Shown here piece by piece: positions 12,001 to 27,000 of a DNA stretch of 64,000 nucleotides (the stretch's first letter is position 1; every line of letters begins with the position of its first letter). The DNA is from Silene conica (taxonomy: Eukaryota > Streptophyta > Magnoliopsida > Caryophyllales > Caryophyllaceae): positions 68,773,237-68,837,236 of the forward strand of contig CM055316.2 in the NCBI GenBank assembly GCA_029255685.2, written 5' to 3'. The notes under the pieces were generated by a model. The model made no database searches. It had not been told where the DNA came from and saw only the letters and a program-made list of their open reading frames with translations. A program made the translations under genes and the position numbers.

Positions 12001-15000
12001 GAACATAGAGCATTTTGGGCCATAAAGTCATTTAACTCCCAAATTGATGAAGTGGGGTTGCATAGAAAGCTCCAACTCCAAGAGCTAGAGGAAATCCGAA
12101 ATGATTCATATGAGAATGCGGCTCTCTACAAGGCAAAGACCCAAGCTTGGCATGATAACATGATATCCCGCAAAACATTTGAAGTGGGGCAAAAGGTCTT
12201 GCTTTTCCAAAGTCGATTCCGGATATTCTCGGGAAAGTTGAAGTCAAGATGGATGGGACCTTATGAGGTGGTCAAGGTGTATGCTTATGGAGCAATCGAC
12301 ATCAAGTGTCTCAAGTCGGGAAAAGTGATAAAGGTAAATGGACAAAGGCTTAAAATCTACCATGAGGGGATCGAGGTGGGTGAAGTGGAAGCTTTGCACC
12401 TTGTTGACCCAATTTATGAAGATTGATCAGGAGCATGAATTGTCGAGCCATCGACGTTAAATAAACGGCAAACTCTTTGTGAATATTTCTTTCCCTTGTT
12501 TTTTTAAAATTTCGAGCAAAGCAATTCATAATTAAGTATTGCACTTCTTGCATAATTAATTGTGTTGATTGCATTCTTACTTCTAGTTGTTTGTTAAGCA
12601 TGCTTCTTCATAATGTTAATATCGTTTTAGGAAGGTTTAATGTGTGTTAGTGTGTAGGATATCATTTTGGAGGATAGAGTGAAGTTTTGGAACAAGAATA
12701 TTTGGAGCAAAGTAGGCAAAGTATGAAAATAAGAAGGAAAAACAAGAGTTGGGCAGACCTGAATTGGCACCGTGCCGATTCCTCCACCCAAAAATTGGCA
12801 CGGTGCGGATTTTAAAGAATTTTCAAAAAAATGGACAGACCTGTTTTGGCACGGTGCCAGTAACAGACCCCAAAATTGGCACCGTGCCAATTTTTCAGAA
12901 CCCTTTTTTTTTTCGAAATTGCTCTCTTGTACTCCTTATTTTTTTTCCAATTCTTCTTCAACCTCTTACACTATCTACCCAACTCAAATCCTAACATCTT
13001 CAATCACCATTAATCCACTCCAAAAACCTCAAGATTCAAGCTTCAAATTCCAAAATTTCGACATTCAAGCTTGTTCTTCGGCATTTTCTCGAGCATTGGA
13101 GTTCAATTTGGGCAAGTTTAATCACGTTTTTTCCTAGGGTTCCAAAATTTCGAACCAAAAAGTGAAGAATTTGGGTGTTTAATTGCTAAAGGGGTGTTGC
13201 TTGAAGTCATATTTGGTTCCTACATCAACAATCAACTCATTCAAAGATCAAAGGGAGGTATAAACACCTTATTCTTATCTTTGTCAATTCATTGAATTAA
13301 AACTCGAAATTAAGTAATTAGTTTTGAGTTTTAATCACTTATAAGTTGTTGTTGTGTTCCCCTTTTGCAAAATAAAACTTGTTGAGGAAATTTTTCATAT
13401 CAAATAACTAGTTAACACTCAATTCATCATAGTGCATACTAGGTGTTCGTCAAAAGTCCTCACCCAAAACTTGTTTTTCTAAACTCAATTCTCAAATGGT
13501 GAAAACAAAAGAATCCGCCGCTTCCTCTTCAAAGGGGAAGAAGCGTGATTCTAGCTCACAAGTTAAAGAGTTTATTGGGAAAGAAAGGCTATCCGGTAAA
13601 CCATTGCAAACCTTCAAACAATTCGAAGGAAAATCATCGGTAGTCGTTACAAAATTCCTTTCATCAAATGCCCTTGAGGAGTTAGGGTTGTTACCCATTG
13701 CAATCCAATTGTTGAGTAAGGTGGGGTTGGAAGCAACCATTGATGAGGGGAGGCGTACAAGGAGGAGTAATACTTTGGAATTTCTTTCCACGTTGGAGGT
13801 GGTTAAGGTGGGTGAGGAACAATCTCCGGGGATTCGATTCCGGGCTAGCAAGGACTTCCACATCATGACCTACACTCTAATGCGCAAAGCCTTCCATATC
13901 ACCAAAAACCCGAGCCATACAAAGCCCCCAAATCAACCTTATCCAACTTTTGGGCATCAATAACGGGCGATGCTAGGAGCTACAACACCAAAAACACCAA
14001 CATCCCGCACCCCATTCTACGAGTGCTAAGCCGACACATCAACACCAACTACCTTGTCCAATCCGAACCAACCAAATTATCCAACGCTAGCCTAGGTTGT
14101 CTTTGGTCAATGATTCCGGAGGGGATGGGGGTACCGGATTGGGTTGATCTTTTTGTGAAGGGATGCTTGGAGTTGCAAAAGAGTCCAAAGGATACCATTT
14201 ATATTGGAGGCATGGTTGAGAAGTTGCTAGAGGAGCTAAAGGTTCCCCTTGAACCTAATGCTCCCATGCTAATCGGAGATATCTTCATTGACACCTCTTA
14301 TTTGTTGAAAATGGGGATGATTGAAATTCAAAGTGAGAGACCTCTTAAAGTGATTTGGAACATGGGAGGTGGGAACAAAACAAGGCGATACATGTATTTG
14401 CCGCGCCCACCTAACTCTCCTTTGGGTTGGGGTCGGGCTTCCGATTTCTACATGCCGCCGGACGATGATTTTGTTGATTTGTGGGTTGATCGGGCCCAAA
14501 TTGTCGAAGAACAAGGAAGTAGGGGTCCGAGTCAAGAAGGTGGAGCCCTTATTCCATTTGGAGAAACCCCCTTTTTTGGGTCACAACCTAATGTTTTTCA
14601 AGAGCAATCATTCCGTCCACCCTCTCCTATGGCCCATGACCATGAAGAACCTCCCGTCATGCCCCATGACTCTCAAGCGTGGCAAGCGGGGTTTGACACT
14701 CGGTTGTCGCGTTTGGAGTCAAGTTTCAATCAATTTCGGGAGGTGAATGACTCAAGGTGGGATGTTATGGAGCAACGCCACCAATATTATCAAGAAGACT
14801 TGGAGGAGCAACGCTACCTCCAAAGAGCAAACTATGATATGTTGGTGGCCATGAACAACTTGAACCTCCATAACTACCCCACCCAATATCAAGGATACTC
14901 CCTTGACCAAGTCCAACAATCAAATGCCAATTTGGATCTTTTTCGCCAAAGAAGAGAGGGAAGAAAAGGAAGAGGTCACCCGGGAAGTGGGGGTGCCTCT

Positions 15001-18000
15001 AGTTCGAGATGATGGGATTGAGATGTTACCTCACACTTTGGGGACAAAGTGTTGAACAAAGTGTGGGGTGGATTGAGTAAGTTGTATATATTTCATTTCA
15101 TGTTAAAAAAAAAAAAAAAAAAAAGAAAAAAAAAAGAGAAAAAAAAAGAAGAAAAAGAAAAACCCGGCTAGGATGAAAACCCGAAAGGGCATCCTAGGCA
15201 AAAAAAAAAAAAAAAAAAAAAAAATGGGAAAGTGGCCGAGGTCGGAGTGAAAACCCGAAAGGGCGCTCCGGGCAAAAAGAAAAAAAGAGTGCGAGCCACG
15301 AGAGTAGAGGTGAGGAAAAGAGCTAAACCGAAAACCCGAAAGGGCGGTTTAGGCAAAATGAGAGAATTAGGAAAAAAAAAAAAAAAAAAAATTGAAAAAT
15401 CTTGTTTACTCTTTGAAACCTTGAAATCATGTCACATATGTGAACACTTCCTTTAGACGGTGGTGACATAAGTGGTGGAGCTCTAGAAGGCCGGAAGGGT
15501 AGGTTAGAAGTATGCCAAGGCTAGGAGGGGGACTTGAAGGATTATTTTTGTAACTAGTGCTTGGTATACTTGGTGCATGGAGTAGATTGGTTGAATTTGC
15601 TACTAATTTATTTTTGAGGATTATGTTGATGTGTTTTGGAGGATTTTGTGGTTGCTTAATTATTGAATGCGTTGAAGGTGTTGTGATTTAGGTGACCTTG
15701 TGCTTGAAGTGAATGGAGTCATAAGGAGTGTTGTGATGATTTACTTGTGAAGTGTTTATGGAGAATGATTGGTGGTATAGGATCATTTTAGATGAGGGAA
15801 GGCATAAGGAGGGAGTGTGAGAGAAGAGCGTCATAATGGAGGATTTGGGTCACTATTCTTATGGTGATGTTGTAGCGGTTTAGTGACCATGTTTGTAACA
15901 TGATGAGGGTGGTATAAGAAGGATGGCGCGTGAGAGAAGAGAGATGGATAGCTCAAGCCCCCATGCTTTTATGTGAGCCTTTTTGTTCGTTGATTAAATC
16001 AACAATAGTTTGCTCGGGACGAGCAAAGCCTTAAGTGTGGGGTGTTTGATGAGCTTGTATTTTTGCCTTTAGTTATCGTATTTTTTAGTCGGAATAAGCC
16101 AAGAATTGAAGTGACTAATGCGCGAAATGGCCCTTTTTGCACTTTCCGATGTTTGAAGCTCTTTCACCAAGTTTTGATGAGTTTTAAAAGTGTTGAAGAT
16201 TGGTTTGAACTCCAAGGAAGCAAGAGACCAATCTTGGCATGAATGGAGAAAGAATTCATCCAAAAGGAAGGTTGAAAAGGAAAAATTGAAGAAAAGTTCC
16301 AGACCTGAATTGGCACCGTGCCGATTCTGGAAGAGTAAAATTGGCACCGTGCGGATTTCTGTTTTTCAATATTGGCACCGTGCCATTTTTCCTGCACTCT
16401 CCAACTCGCACGGTGCCATTTCCTACTGATTTCGTGTGGTGTTACGGGCTTTCTTCCCTTGTTTTAGCCCATTAATCCTTCTTTGTTGAGCACTATATAA
16501 GGGTTGAACATCTTTAGGGTTGTTTACTATGCAATTTTCATTGTTTTTAGGGACAATCAAGTTGTAATTGGAGATTTATCATTTTAATTGAGTTCTTAGA
16601 TCTAGAATGGAGAGCTAAGCTTTATTTTCTTATTCCTTTCCGAAAGGTGTAATCTTTTGGTTGTAAGACTCTTAATCTTTCCCTAATTAGTATTATTATT
16701 GTTAATTCCTTTGTGTTTATTGTTTGGATTTGAGTTTATTGTTTGAATTAAGTAATTAAGTGTGTTTCCTTGTTGCTTATTCTCACTAATTTCTCAAGTT
16801 CATTGTTGTAAAATCATTAAGTGTGTTTCCTTGTGGTTTTATTTATGCAACATCTTGTGGTTGGATTAGTGAGTGTGATTTCCTCCTAGTTTTGTCCATA
16901 AGAAAGGAATTAACTTGTGATTAGGCATTAATTGTGATTTCATTGTGCCAAGTTACCCCTATTGAATCTTTTGTGCTTTATCTTCTTGTTTTATAAACCA
17001 ATGTATGTGATTTCTACTTGGGTTGTAATCCGGGTTGGGTAGATGATTAAGTGTGATTTCCTTGTCATTTGCTATAATTTAAGAAGATTTGGAGAATTAG
17101 TTCTCACAATAGGGTAGTAATAGTAGTTGGGGGAAGTAATTGAGTCAATAATCAACCATTAGAGGACCACTAATAGGATTGGATTAAGTTTCTTTCTCAC
17201 TTTGATAAATTTCCATCTCACAAGTCATTTGTTTACCTTTGCTTGTTACTTGTTTGACACTCTTGTTTGAAATTTGGGTACTCTTGTTTGCATTCTCAAC
17301 CAACCTTCAAAACCCCCCCTTTTACATACTTGTTGTTTAGTTTAATTATTCTATTTATACTTTAAAAGTCAATTGCAAAACCCCCTTCTCTTGGGTTCGA
17401 TCCCTTGTCTTGTTGCTATACTCGGTTTATTTGTTAGTATAATTAGCACGATTTGTGGTTTATAAATTGTTAATTTGCGCGTCTTTAATTGCGACGTTTT
17501 GGGTGTGTCAAATTTTGAGTAGGGCGGTTTAGGCAAAATGAGAGAATTTGACAAAATGAGAGAATTAGGCAAAATGAAATTTGAGTGCGTCTTTAATTTC
17601 ATTGTTTCATTTTGCCAAAATTTGACACGCCCAAAACGTCGCAATTAAAGACGCGCAAATTATCAATTTATATACCACAAAACATGTTAATTATACTAAT
17701 TATAAAACGAGTATAGCAACAAGTAAAGGGGTCGAACCCAAGAGAAGGAGGGTTTTGTTAATGGTTTCTAAAGATGTAAATAGAATAATTAAACACTAAC
17801 TAATGACAAGAATGTAAAAATGAGGGGTTTTGGGGTTGGTTGAGAAAGCAAACAACATTCAAATAAGCACAAGTAATCAAACAAACAAGTATTATGATGA
17901 AGATTATCAAGTTTAAGAAAGACTTAACCCAACTCAATAAAGTGAGACACTTTAGTTAATAAAACCTCTTAATCAATCCTTAAATTAGAATTATTGTCCT

Positions 18001-21000
18001 ATTAGTGAGATAGAATCTCCAACTTCCCTTAATAATGGCCAACAACAAGGAAATCACACTTAGCAATTGACCCAACTCATTAATTTCTCCTAGTGGAAAT
18101 CACACACATAGGATAGATAACAAGAAGATAAAGCAGTAGGAATCTAATAGGTGCAATTGCTCACAAGGAAATCACACTTAATGAGTAATCACAAATTAAT
18201 CTCTCTAATGTCAATTAAATCAAGAAGAAATCACATTCATTAATTCAATGACAAGTTGTTGCAAAATGGGATTACAAGGAAACACACTTAATAAACCCAA
18301 CAACGATAAATTAAGGAAATTGGTGAGATTTAAACAACAAGGAAATCACACTTAGTTGTCTTAATCAAGCAAAATTCCAAAATCATAACAATAAATCCAA
18401 GAGATTAATAACAATAACAAAAACTAAGGAAAGATTAGAGTATCTTACAACCAAAGATTACACCTTTGAGTTGGATTAAGAGAAGAGATTAACTCTCCAT
18501 TCAAGATCTAAAACCCAATTAAAAAGATAATATAAGATGGTAAGGGATGTAATGAGATGATCTCAAAACCTAATGTAATCACCTCCTTATAGCCTAAACC
18601 TAATTGGGGATAATGGGCCTCCAAACACAAGGTTAAAGCATTTTGGCGAAACAGGGCAGCAGTGAATCGGCACGGTGCCATTTCTGGAAATGAGAAAACC
18701 GCACGGTGCGGATTTGCTACTGGACATCAATTTTCCAAAAGCCATATCTCCCTCGATACTTGGCCAAATGAGGTGTGTGACCTATCGTTGGAAAGCTAAG
18801 AACATAAGCTTTCACCTCCACTTGGCCTTGCATCAATTGAAGCTCTAGAACTCAAGATATAACCATTTGAAGTTGATCCTTATGCAACCGCAACTTCAAT
18901 TCTTCAATTGCTTCATATTTCCAATTCTTCATGTCTTAGGTAGTCTTCTTTCATGCTTGTAGATGTTTTGCACCATGCTAACTTCTAGACATGCCCTTGC
19001 TTCCGATAATTGCACAAAATTCCATTACTAACCCCGACACTTGGAAATTGGCAATAATGACGTAAATCATGTAAAACCGCATCCCAATGTCGCTTTATTG
19101 TACTTAAAAAATGCTAAATAGATAGTAGAAATACGAGCTCATCGAACACCCCACACTTAAATGATAAACATGTAACACCGTTTCATCATTCAAACCATTA
19201 AAGACCACATGACAAAGCTCCCAAGTTTGATAAGCGTATCGACATCTAGAGACAAAATCACCCAACCTATCAAAATACTTGTAAAATGGTTCATCCTCAC
19301 GTTGAGGAAAATTAAAAAGATGGGCCATTAAATCAAACAAAAGAGCAATTTAAACTACAAAAACTAATTCTAATATTTACAAACACTACTTACACAACAA
19401 AGCACCCAAAAACACACAACTACTCTAAAAACACAACTAAAAACACTAACAAAACCGTTACCTTCCCCGGCAACGGCGCCAAAATTTGACACGCCCAAAA
19501 CGTCGCAATTAAAGACGCGCAAATTATCAATTTATATACCACAAAACATGTTAATTATACTAATTATAAAACGAGTATAGCAACAAGTAAAGGGGTCGAA
19601 CCCAAGAGAAGGAGGGTTTTGTTAATGGTTTCTAAAGATGTAAATAGAATAATTAAACACTAACTAATGACAAGAATGTAAAAATGGGGGGTTTTGGGGT
19701 TGGTTGAGAAAGCAAACAACATTCAAATAAGCACAAGTAATCAAACAAACAAGTATTATGATGAAAGATTATCAAGTTTAAGAAAGACTTAACCCAACTC
19801 AATAAAGTGAGACACTTTAGTTAATAAAACCTCTTAATCAATCCTTAAATTAGAATTATTGTCCTATTAGTGAGATAGAATCTCCAAATTCCCTTAATAA
19901 TGGCCAACAACAAGGAAATCACACTTAGCAATTGACCCAACTCATTAATTTCTCCTAGTGGAAATCACACACATAGGATAGATAACAAGAAGATAAAGCA
20001 ATAGGAATCTAATAGGTGCAATTGCTCACAAGGAAATCACACTTAATGAGTAATCACAAATTAATCTCTCTAATGTCAATTAAATCAAGAAGAAATCACA
20101 TTCATTAATTCAATGACAAGTTGTTGCAAAATGGGATTACAAGGAAACACACTTAATAAACCCAACAACGATAAATTAAGGAAATTGGTAAGATTTAAAC
20201 AACAAGGAAATCACACTTAGTTGTCTTAATCAAGCAAAATTCCAAAATCATAACAATAAATCCAAGAGATTAATAACAATAACAAAAACTAAGGAAAGAT
20301 TAGAGTATCTTACAACCAAAGATTACACCTTTGAGTTGGATTAAGAGAAGAGATTAACTCTCCATTCAAGATCTAAAACCCAATTAAAAAGATAATATAA
20401 GATGGTAAGGGATGTAATGAGATGATCTCAAAACCTAATGTAATCACCTCCTTATAGCCTAAACCTAATTGGGGATAATGGGCCTCCAAACACAAGGTTA
20501 AAGCATTTTGGCGAAACAGGGCAGCAGTGAATCGGCACGGTGCCATTTCTGGAAATGAGAAAACCGCACGGTGCGGATTTGCTACTGGACATCAATTTTC
20601 CAAAAGCCATATCTCCCTCGATACTTGGCCAAATGAGGTGTGTGACCTATCGTTGGAAAGCTAAGAACATAAGCTTTCACCTCCACTTGGCCTTGCATCA
20701 ATTGAAGCTCTAGAACTCAAGATATAACCATTTGAAGTTGATCCTTATGCAACCGCAACTTCAATTCTTCAATTGCTTCATATTTCCAATTCTTCATGTC
20801 TTAGGTAGTCTTCTTTCATGCTTGTAGATGTTTTGCACCATGCTAACTTCTAGACATGCCCTTGCTTCCGATAATTGCACAAAATTCCATTACTAACCCC
20901 GACACTTGGAAATTGGCAATAATGACGTAAATCATGTAAAACCGCATCCCAATGTCGCTTTATTGTACTTAAAAAATGCTAAATAGATAGTAGAAATACG

Positions 21001-24000
21001 AGCTCATCGAACACCCCACACTTAAATGATAAACATGTAACACCGTTTCATCATTCAAACCATTAAAGACCACATGACAAAGCTCCCAAGTTTGATAAGC
21101 GTATCGACATCTAGAGACAAAATCACCCAACCTATCAAAATACTTGTAAAATGGTTCATCCTCACGTTGAGGAAAATTAAAAAGATGGGCCATTAAATCA
21201 AACAAAAGAGCAATTTAAACTACAAAAACTAATTCTAATATTTACAAACACTACTTACACAACAAAGCACACAAAAACACACAACTACTCTAAAAACACA
21301 ACTAAAAACACTAACAAAACCGTTACCTTCCCCGGCAACGGCGCCAAAATTTGACACGCCCAAAACGTCGCAATTAAAGACGCGCAAATTATCAATTTAT
21401 ATACCACAAAACATGTTAATTATACTAATTATAAAACGAGTATAGCAACAAGTAAAGGGGTCGAACCCAAGAGAAGGAGGGTTTTGTTAATGGTTTCTAA
21501 AGATGTAAATAGAATAATTAAACACTAACTAATGACAAGAATGTAAAAATGGGGGGTTTTGGGGTTGGTTGAGAAAGCAAAAAACATTCAAATAAGCACA
21601 AGTAATCAAACAAACAAGTATTATGATGAAAGATTATCAAGTTTAAGAAAGACTTAACCCAACTCAATAAAGTGAGACACTTTAGTTAATAAAACCTCTT
21701 AATCAATCCTTAAATTAGAATTATTGTCCTATTAGTGAGATAGAATCTCCAAATTCCCTTAATAATGGCCAACAACAAGGAAATCACACTTAGCAATTGA
21801 CCCAACTCATTAATTTCTCCTAGTGGAAATCACACACATAGGATAGATAACAAGAAGATAAAGCAATAGGAATCTAATAGGTGCAATTGCTCACAAGGAA
21901 ATCACACTTAATGAGTAATCACAAATTAATCTCTCTAATGTCAATTAAATCAAGAAGAAATCACATTCATTAATTCAATGACAAGTTGTTGCAAAATGGG
22001 ATTACAAGGAAACACACTTAATAAACCCAACAACGATAAATTAAGGAAATTGGTAAGATTTAAACAACAAGGAAATCACACTTAGTTGTCTTAATCAAGC
22101 AAAATTCCAAAATCATAACAATAAATCCAAGAGATTAATAACAATAACAAAAACTAAGGAAAGATTAGAGTATCTTACAACCAAAGATTACACCTTTGAG
22201 TTGGATTAAGAGAAGAGATTAACTCTCCATTCAAGATCTAAAACCCAATTAAAAAGATAATATAAGATGGTAAGGGATGTAATGAGATGATCTCAAAACC
22301 TAATGTAATCACCTCCTTATAGCCTAAACCTAATTGGGGATAATGGGCCTCCAAACACAAGGTTAAAGCATTTTGGCGAAACAGGGCAGCAGTGAATCGG
22401 CACGGTGCCATTTCTGGAAATGAGAAAACCGCACGGTGCGGATTTGCTACTGGACATCAATTTTCCAAAAGCCATATCTCCCTCGATACTTGGCCAAATG
22501 AGGTGTGTGACCTATCGTTGGAAAGCTAAGAACATAAGCTTTCACCTCCACTTGGCCTTGCATCAATTGAAGCTCTAGAACTCAAGATATAACCATTTGA
22601 AGTTGATCCTTATGCAACCGCAACTTCAATTCTTCAATTGCTTCATATTTCCAATTCTTCATGTCTTAGGTAGTCTTCTTTCATGCTTGTAGATGTTTTG
22701 CACCATGCTAACTTCTAGACATGCCCTTGCTTCCGATAATTGCACAAAATTCCATTACTAACCCCGACACTTGGAAATTGGCAATAATGACGTAAATCAT
22801 GTAAAACCGCATCCCAATGTCGCTTTATTGTACTTAAAAAATGCTAAATAGATAGTAGAAATACGAGCTCATCGAACACCCCACACTTAAATGATAAACA
22901 TGTAACACCGTTTCATCATTCAAACCATTAAAGACCACATGACAAAGCTCCCAAGTTTGATAAGCGTATCGACATCTAGAGACAAAATCACCCAACCTAT
23001 CAAAATACTTGTAAAATGGTTCATCCTCACGTTGAGGAAAATTAAAAAGATGGGCCATTAAATCAAACAAAAGAGCAATTTAAACTACAAAAACTAATTC
23101 TAATATTTACAAACACTACTTACACAACAAAGCACCCAAAAACACACAACTACTCTAAAAACACAACTAAAAACACTAACAAAACCGTTACCTTCCCCGG
23201 CAACGGCGCCAAAATTTGACACGCCCAAAACGTCGCAATTAAAGACGCGCAAATTATCAATTTATATACCACAAAACATGTTAATTATACTAATTATAAA
23301 ACGAGTATAGCAACAAGTAAAGGGGTCGAACCCAAGAGAAGGAGGGTTTTGTTAATGGTTTCTAAAGATGTAAATAGAATAATTAAACACTAACTAATGA
23401 CAAGAATGTAAAAATGGGGGGTTTTGGGGTTGGTTGAGAAAGCAAACAACATTCAAATAAGCACAAGTAATCAAACAAACAAGTATTATGATGAAAGATT
23501 ATCAAGTTTAAGAAAGACTTAACCCAACTCAATAAAGTGAGACACTTTAGTTAATAAAACCTCTTAATCAATCCTTAAATTAGAATTATTGTCCTAGTAG
23601 TGAGATAGAATCTCCAAATTCCCTTAATAATGGCCAACAACAAGGAAATCACACTTAGCAATTGACCCAACTCATTAATTTCTCCTAGTGGAAATCACAC
23701 ACATAGGATAGATAACAAGAAGATAAAGCAATAGGAATCTAATAGGTGCAATTGCTCACAAGGAAATCACACTTAATGAGTAATCACAAATTAATCTCTC
23801 TAATGTCAATTAAATCAAGAACAAATCACATTCATTAATTCAATGACAAGTTGTTGCAAAATGGGATTACAAGGAAACACACTTAATAAACCCAACAACG
23901 ATAAATTAAGGAAATTGGTAAGATTTAAACAACAAGGAAATCACACTTAGTTGTCTTAATCAAGCAAAATTCCAAAATCATAACAATAAATCCAAGAGAT

Positions 24001-27000
24001 TAATAACAATAACAAAAACTAAGGAAAGATTAGAGTATCTTACAACCAAAGATTACACCTTTGAGTTGGATTAAGAGAAGAGATTAACTCTCCATTCAAG
24101 ATCTAAAACCCAATTAAAAAGATAATATAAGATGGTAAGGGATGTAATGAGATGATCTCAAAACCTAATGTAATCACCTCCTTATAGCCTAAACCTAATT
24201 GGGGATAATGGGCCTCCAAACACAAGGTTAAAGCATTTTGGCGAAACAGGGCAGCAGTGAATCGGCACGGTGCCATTTCTGGAAATGAGAAAACCGCACG
24301 GTGCGGATTTGCTACTGGACATCAATTTTCCAAAAGCCATATCTCCCTCGATACTTGGCCAAATGAGGTGTGTGACCTATCGTTGGAAAGCTAAGAACAT
24401 AAGCTTTCACCTCCACTTGGCCTTGCATCAATTGAAGCTCTAGAACTCAAGATATAACCATTTGAAGTTGATCCTTATGCAACCGCAACTTCAATTCTTC
24501 AATTGCTTCATATTTCCAATTCTTCATGTCTTAGGTAGTCTTCTTTCATGCTTGTAGATGTTTTGCACCATGCTAACTTCTAGACATGCCCTTGCTTCCG
24601 ATAATTGCACAAAATTCCATTACTAACCCCGACACTTGGAAATTGGCAATAATGACGTAAATCATGTAAAACCGCATCCCAATGTCGCTTTATTGTACTT
24701 AAAAAATGCTAAATAGATAGTAGAAATACGAGCTCATCGAACACCCCACACTTAAATGATAAACATGTAACACCGTTTCATCATTCAAACCATTAAAGAC
24801 CACATGACAAAGCTCCCAAGTTTGATAAGCGTATCGACATCTAGAGACAAAATCACCCAACCTATCAAAATACTTGTAAAATGGTTCATCCTCACGTTGA
24901 GGAAAATTAAAAAGATGGGCCATTAAATCAAACAAAAGAGCAATTTAAACTACAAAAACTAATTCTAATATTTACAAACACTACTTACACAACAAAACAC
25001 CCAAAAACACACAACTACTCTAAAAACACAACTAAAAACACTAACAAAACCGTTACCTTCCCCGGCAACGGCGCCAAAATTTGACACGCCCAAAACGTCG
25101 CAATTAAAGACGCGCAAATTATCAATTTATATACCACAAAACATGTTAATTATACTAATTATAAAACGAGTATAGCAACAAGTAAAGGGGTCGAACCCAA
25201 GAGAAGGAGGGTTTTGTTAATGGTTTCTAAAGATGTAAATAGAATAATTAAACACTAACTAATGACAAGAATGTAAAAATGGGGGGTTTTGGGGTTGGTT
25301 GAGAAAGCAAACAACATTCAAATAAGCACAAGTAATCAAACAAACAAGTATTATGATGAAAGATTATCAAGTTTAAGAAAGACTTAACCCAACTCAATAA
25401 AGTGAGACACTTTAGTTAATAAAACCTCTTAATCAATCCTTAAATTAGAATTATTGTCCTATTAGTGAGATAGAATCTCCAAATTCCCTTAATAATGGCC
25501 AACAACAAGGAAATCACACTTAGCAATTGACCCAACTCATTAATTTCTCCTAGTGGAAATCACACACATAGGATAGATAACAAGAAGATAAAGCAATAGG
25601 AATCTAATAGGTGCAATTGCTCACAAGGAAATCACACTTAATGAGTAATCACAAATTAATCTCTCTAATGTCAATTAAATCAAGAAGAAATCACATTCAT
25701 TAATTCAATGACAAGTTGTTGCGAAATGGGATTACAAGGAAACACACTTAATAAACCCAACAACGATAAATTAAGGAAATTGGTGAGATTTAAACAACAA
25801 GGAAATCACACTTAGTTGTCTTAATCAAGCAAAATTCCAAAATCATAACAATAAATCCAAGAGATTAATAACAATAACAAAAACTAAGGAAATATTAGAG
25901 TATCTTACAACCAAAGATTACACCTTTGAGTTGGATTAAGAGAAGAGATTAACTCTCCATTCAAGATCTAAAACCCAATTAAAAAGATAATATAAGATGG
26001 TAAGGGATGTAATGAGATGATCTCAAAACCTAATGTAATCACCTCCTTATAGCCTAAACCTAATTGGGGATAATGGGCCTCCAAACACAAGGTTAAAGCA
26101 TTTTGGCGAAACAGGGCAGCAGTGAATCGGCACGGTGCCATTTCTGGAAATGAGAAAACCGCACGGTGCGGATTTGCTACTGGACATCAATTTTCCAAAA
26201 GCCATATCTCCCTCGATACTTGGCCAAATGAGGTGTGTGACCTATCGTTGGAAAGCTAAGAACATAAGCTTTCACCTCCACTTGGCCTTGCATCAATTGA
26301 AGCTCTAGAACTCAAGATATAACCATTTGAAGTTGATCCTTATGCAACCGCAACTTCAATTCTTCAATTGCTTCATATTTCCAATTCTTCATGTCTTAGG
26401 TAGTCTTCTTTCATGCTTGTAGATGTTTTGCACCATGCTAACTTCTAGACATGCCCTTGCTTCCGATAATTGCACAAAATTCCATTACTAACCCCGACAC
26501 TTGGAAATTGGCAATAATGACGTAAATCATGTAAAACCGCATCCCAATGTCGCTTTATTGTACTTAAAAAATGCTAAATAGATAGTAGAAATACGAGCTC
26601 ATCGAACACCCCACACTTAAATGATAAACATGTAACACCGTTTCATCATTCAAACCATTAAAGACCACATGACAAAGCTCCCAAGTTTGATAAGCGTATC
26701 GACATCTAGAGACAAAATCACCCAACCTATCAAAATACTTGTAAAATGGTTCATCCTCACGTTGAGGAAAATTAAAAAGATGGGCCATTAAATCAAACAA
26801 AAGAGCAATTTAAACTACAAAAACTAATTCTAATATTTACAAACACTACTTACACAACAAAGCACCCAAAAACACACAACTACTCTAAAAACACAACTAA
26901 AAACACTAACAAAACCGTTACCTTCCCCGGAAACGGCGCCAAAATTTGACACGCCCAAAACGTCGCAATTAAAGACGCGCAAATTATCAATTTATATACC

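Larger units (their letters stand above)
15013..16046 (+). other. Athila 3' untranslated region
   Basis: About 1 kb without a gene: A-rich tracts (15103-15225 and 15371-15390), three structured hairpins (15168-15352), GT-rich sequence, then a polypurine tract. Open frames in the A-rich part are low-complexity artefacts. Confidence 0.65.
5172..17510 (+). mobile_element. Athila-type Ty3/gypsy LTR retrotransposon
   Basis: A 12.3-kb element in the order LTR, tRNA-Asp primer site, gag, pol (protease-RT-RNase H-integrase), long spacer, Athila ORF in the env position, 3' UTR with hairpins, polypurine tract, LTR. The FMDD form of the RT motif, the tRNA-Asp primer site and the extra 3' ORF point to the Athila lineage. 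I count about eight differences between the two 1.46-kb LTRs, so the insertion is young. gag and pol are out of frame with each other and the 3' ORF is frameshifted, so it is probably not autonomous as it stands. Confidence 0.85.

Noticed and set aside
15168-15456. Lys/Arg-rich and Phe-rich open frames
   Set aside because: They come from A-rich tracts and the hairpin repeats in a retroelement 3' UTR.
19465-19482. tRNA-Asp-like 3' end in each array unit
   Set aside because: Only 18 bases match and they lie directly beside an LTR; this is a primer binding site, not a tRNA gene.
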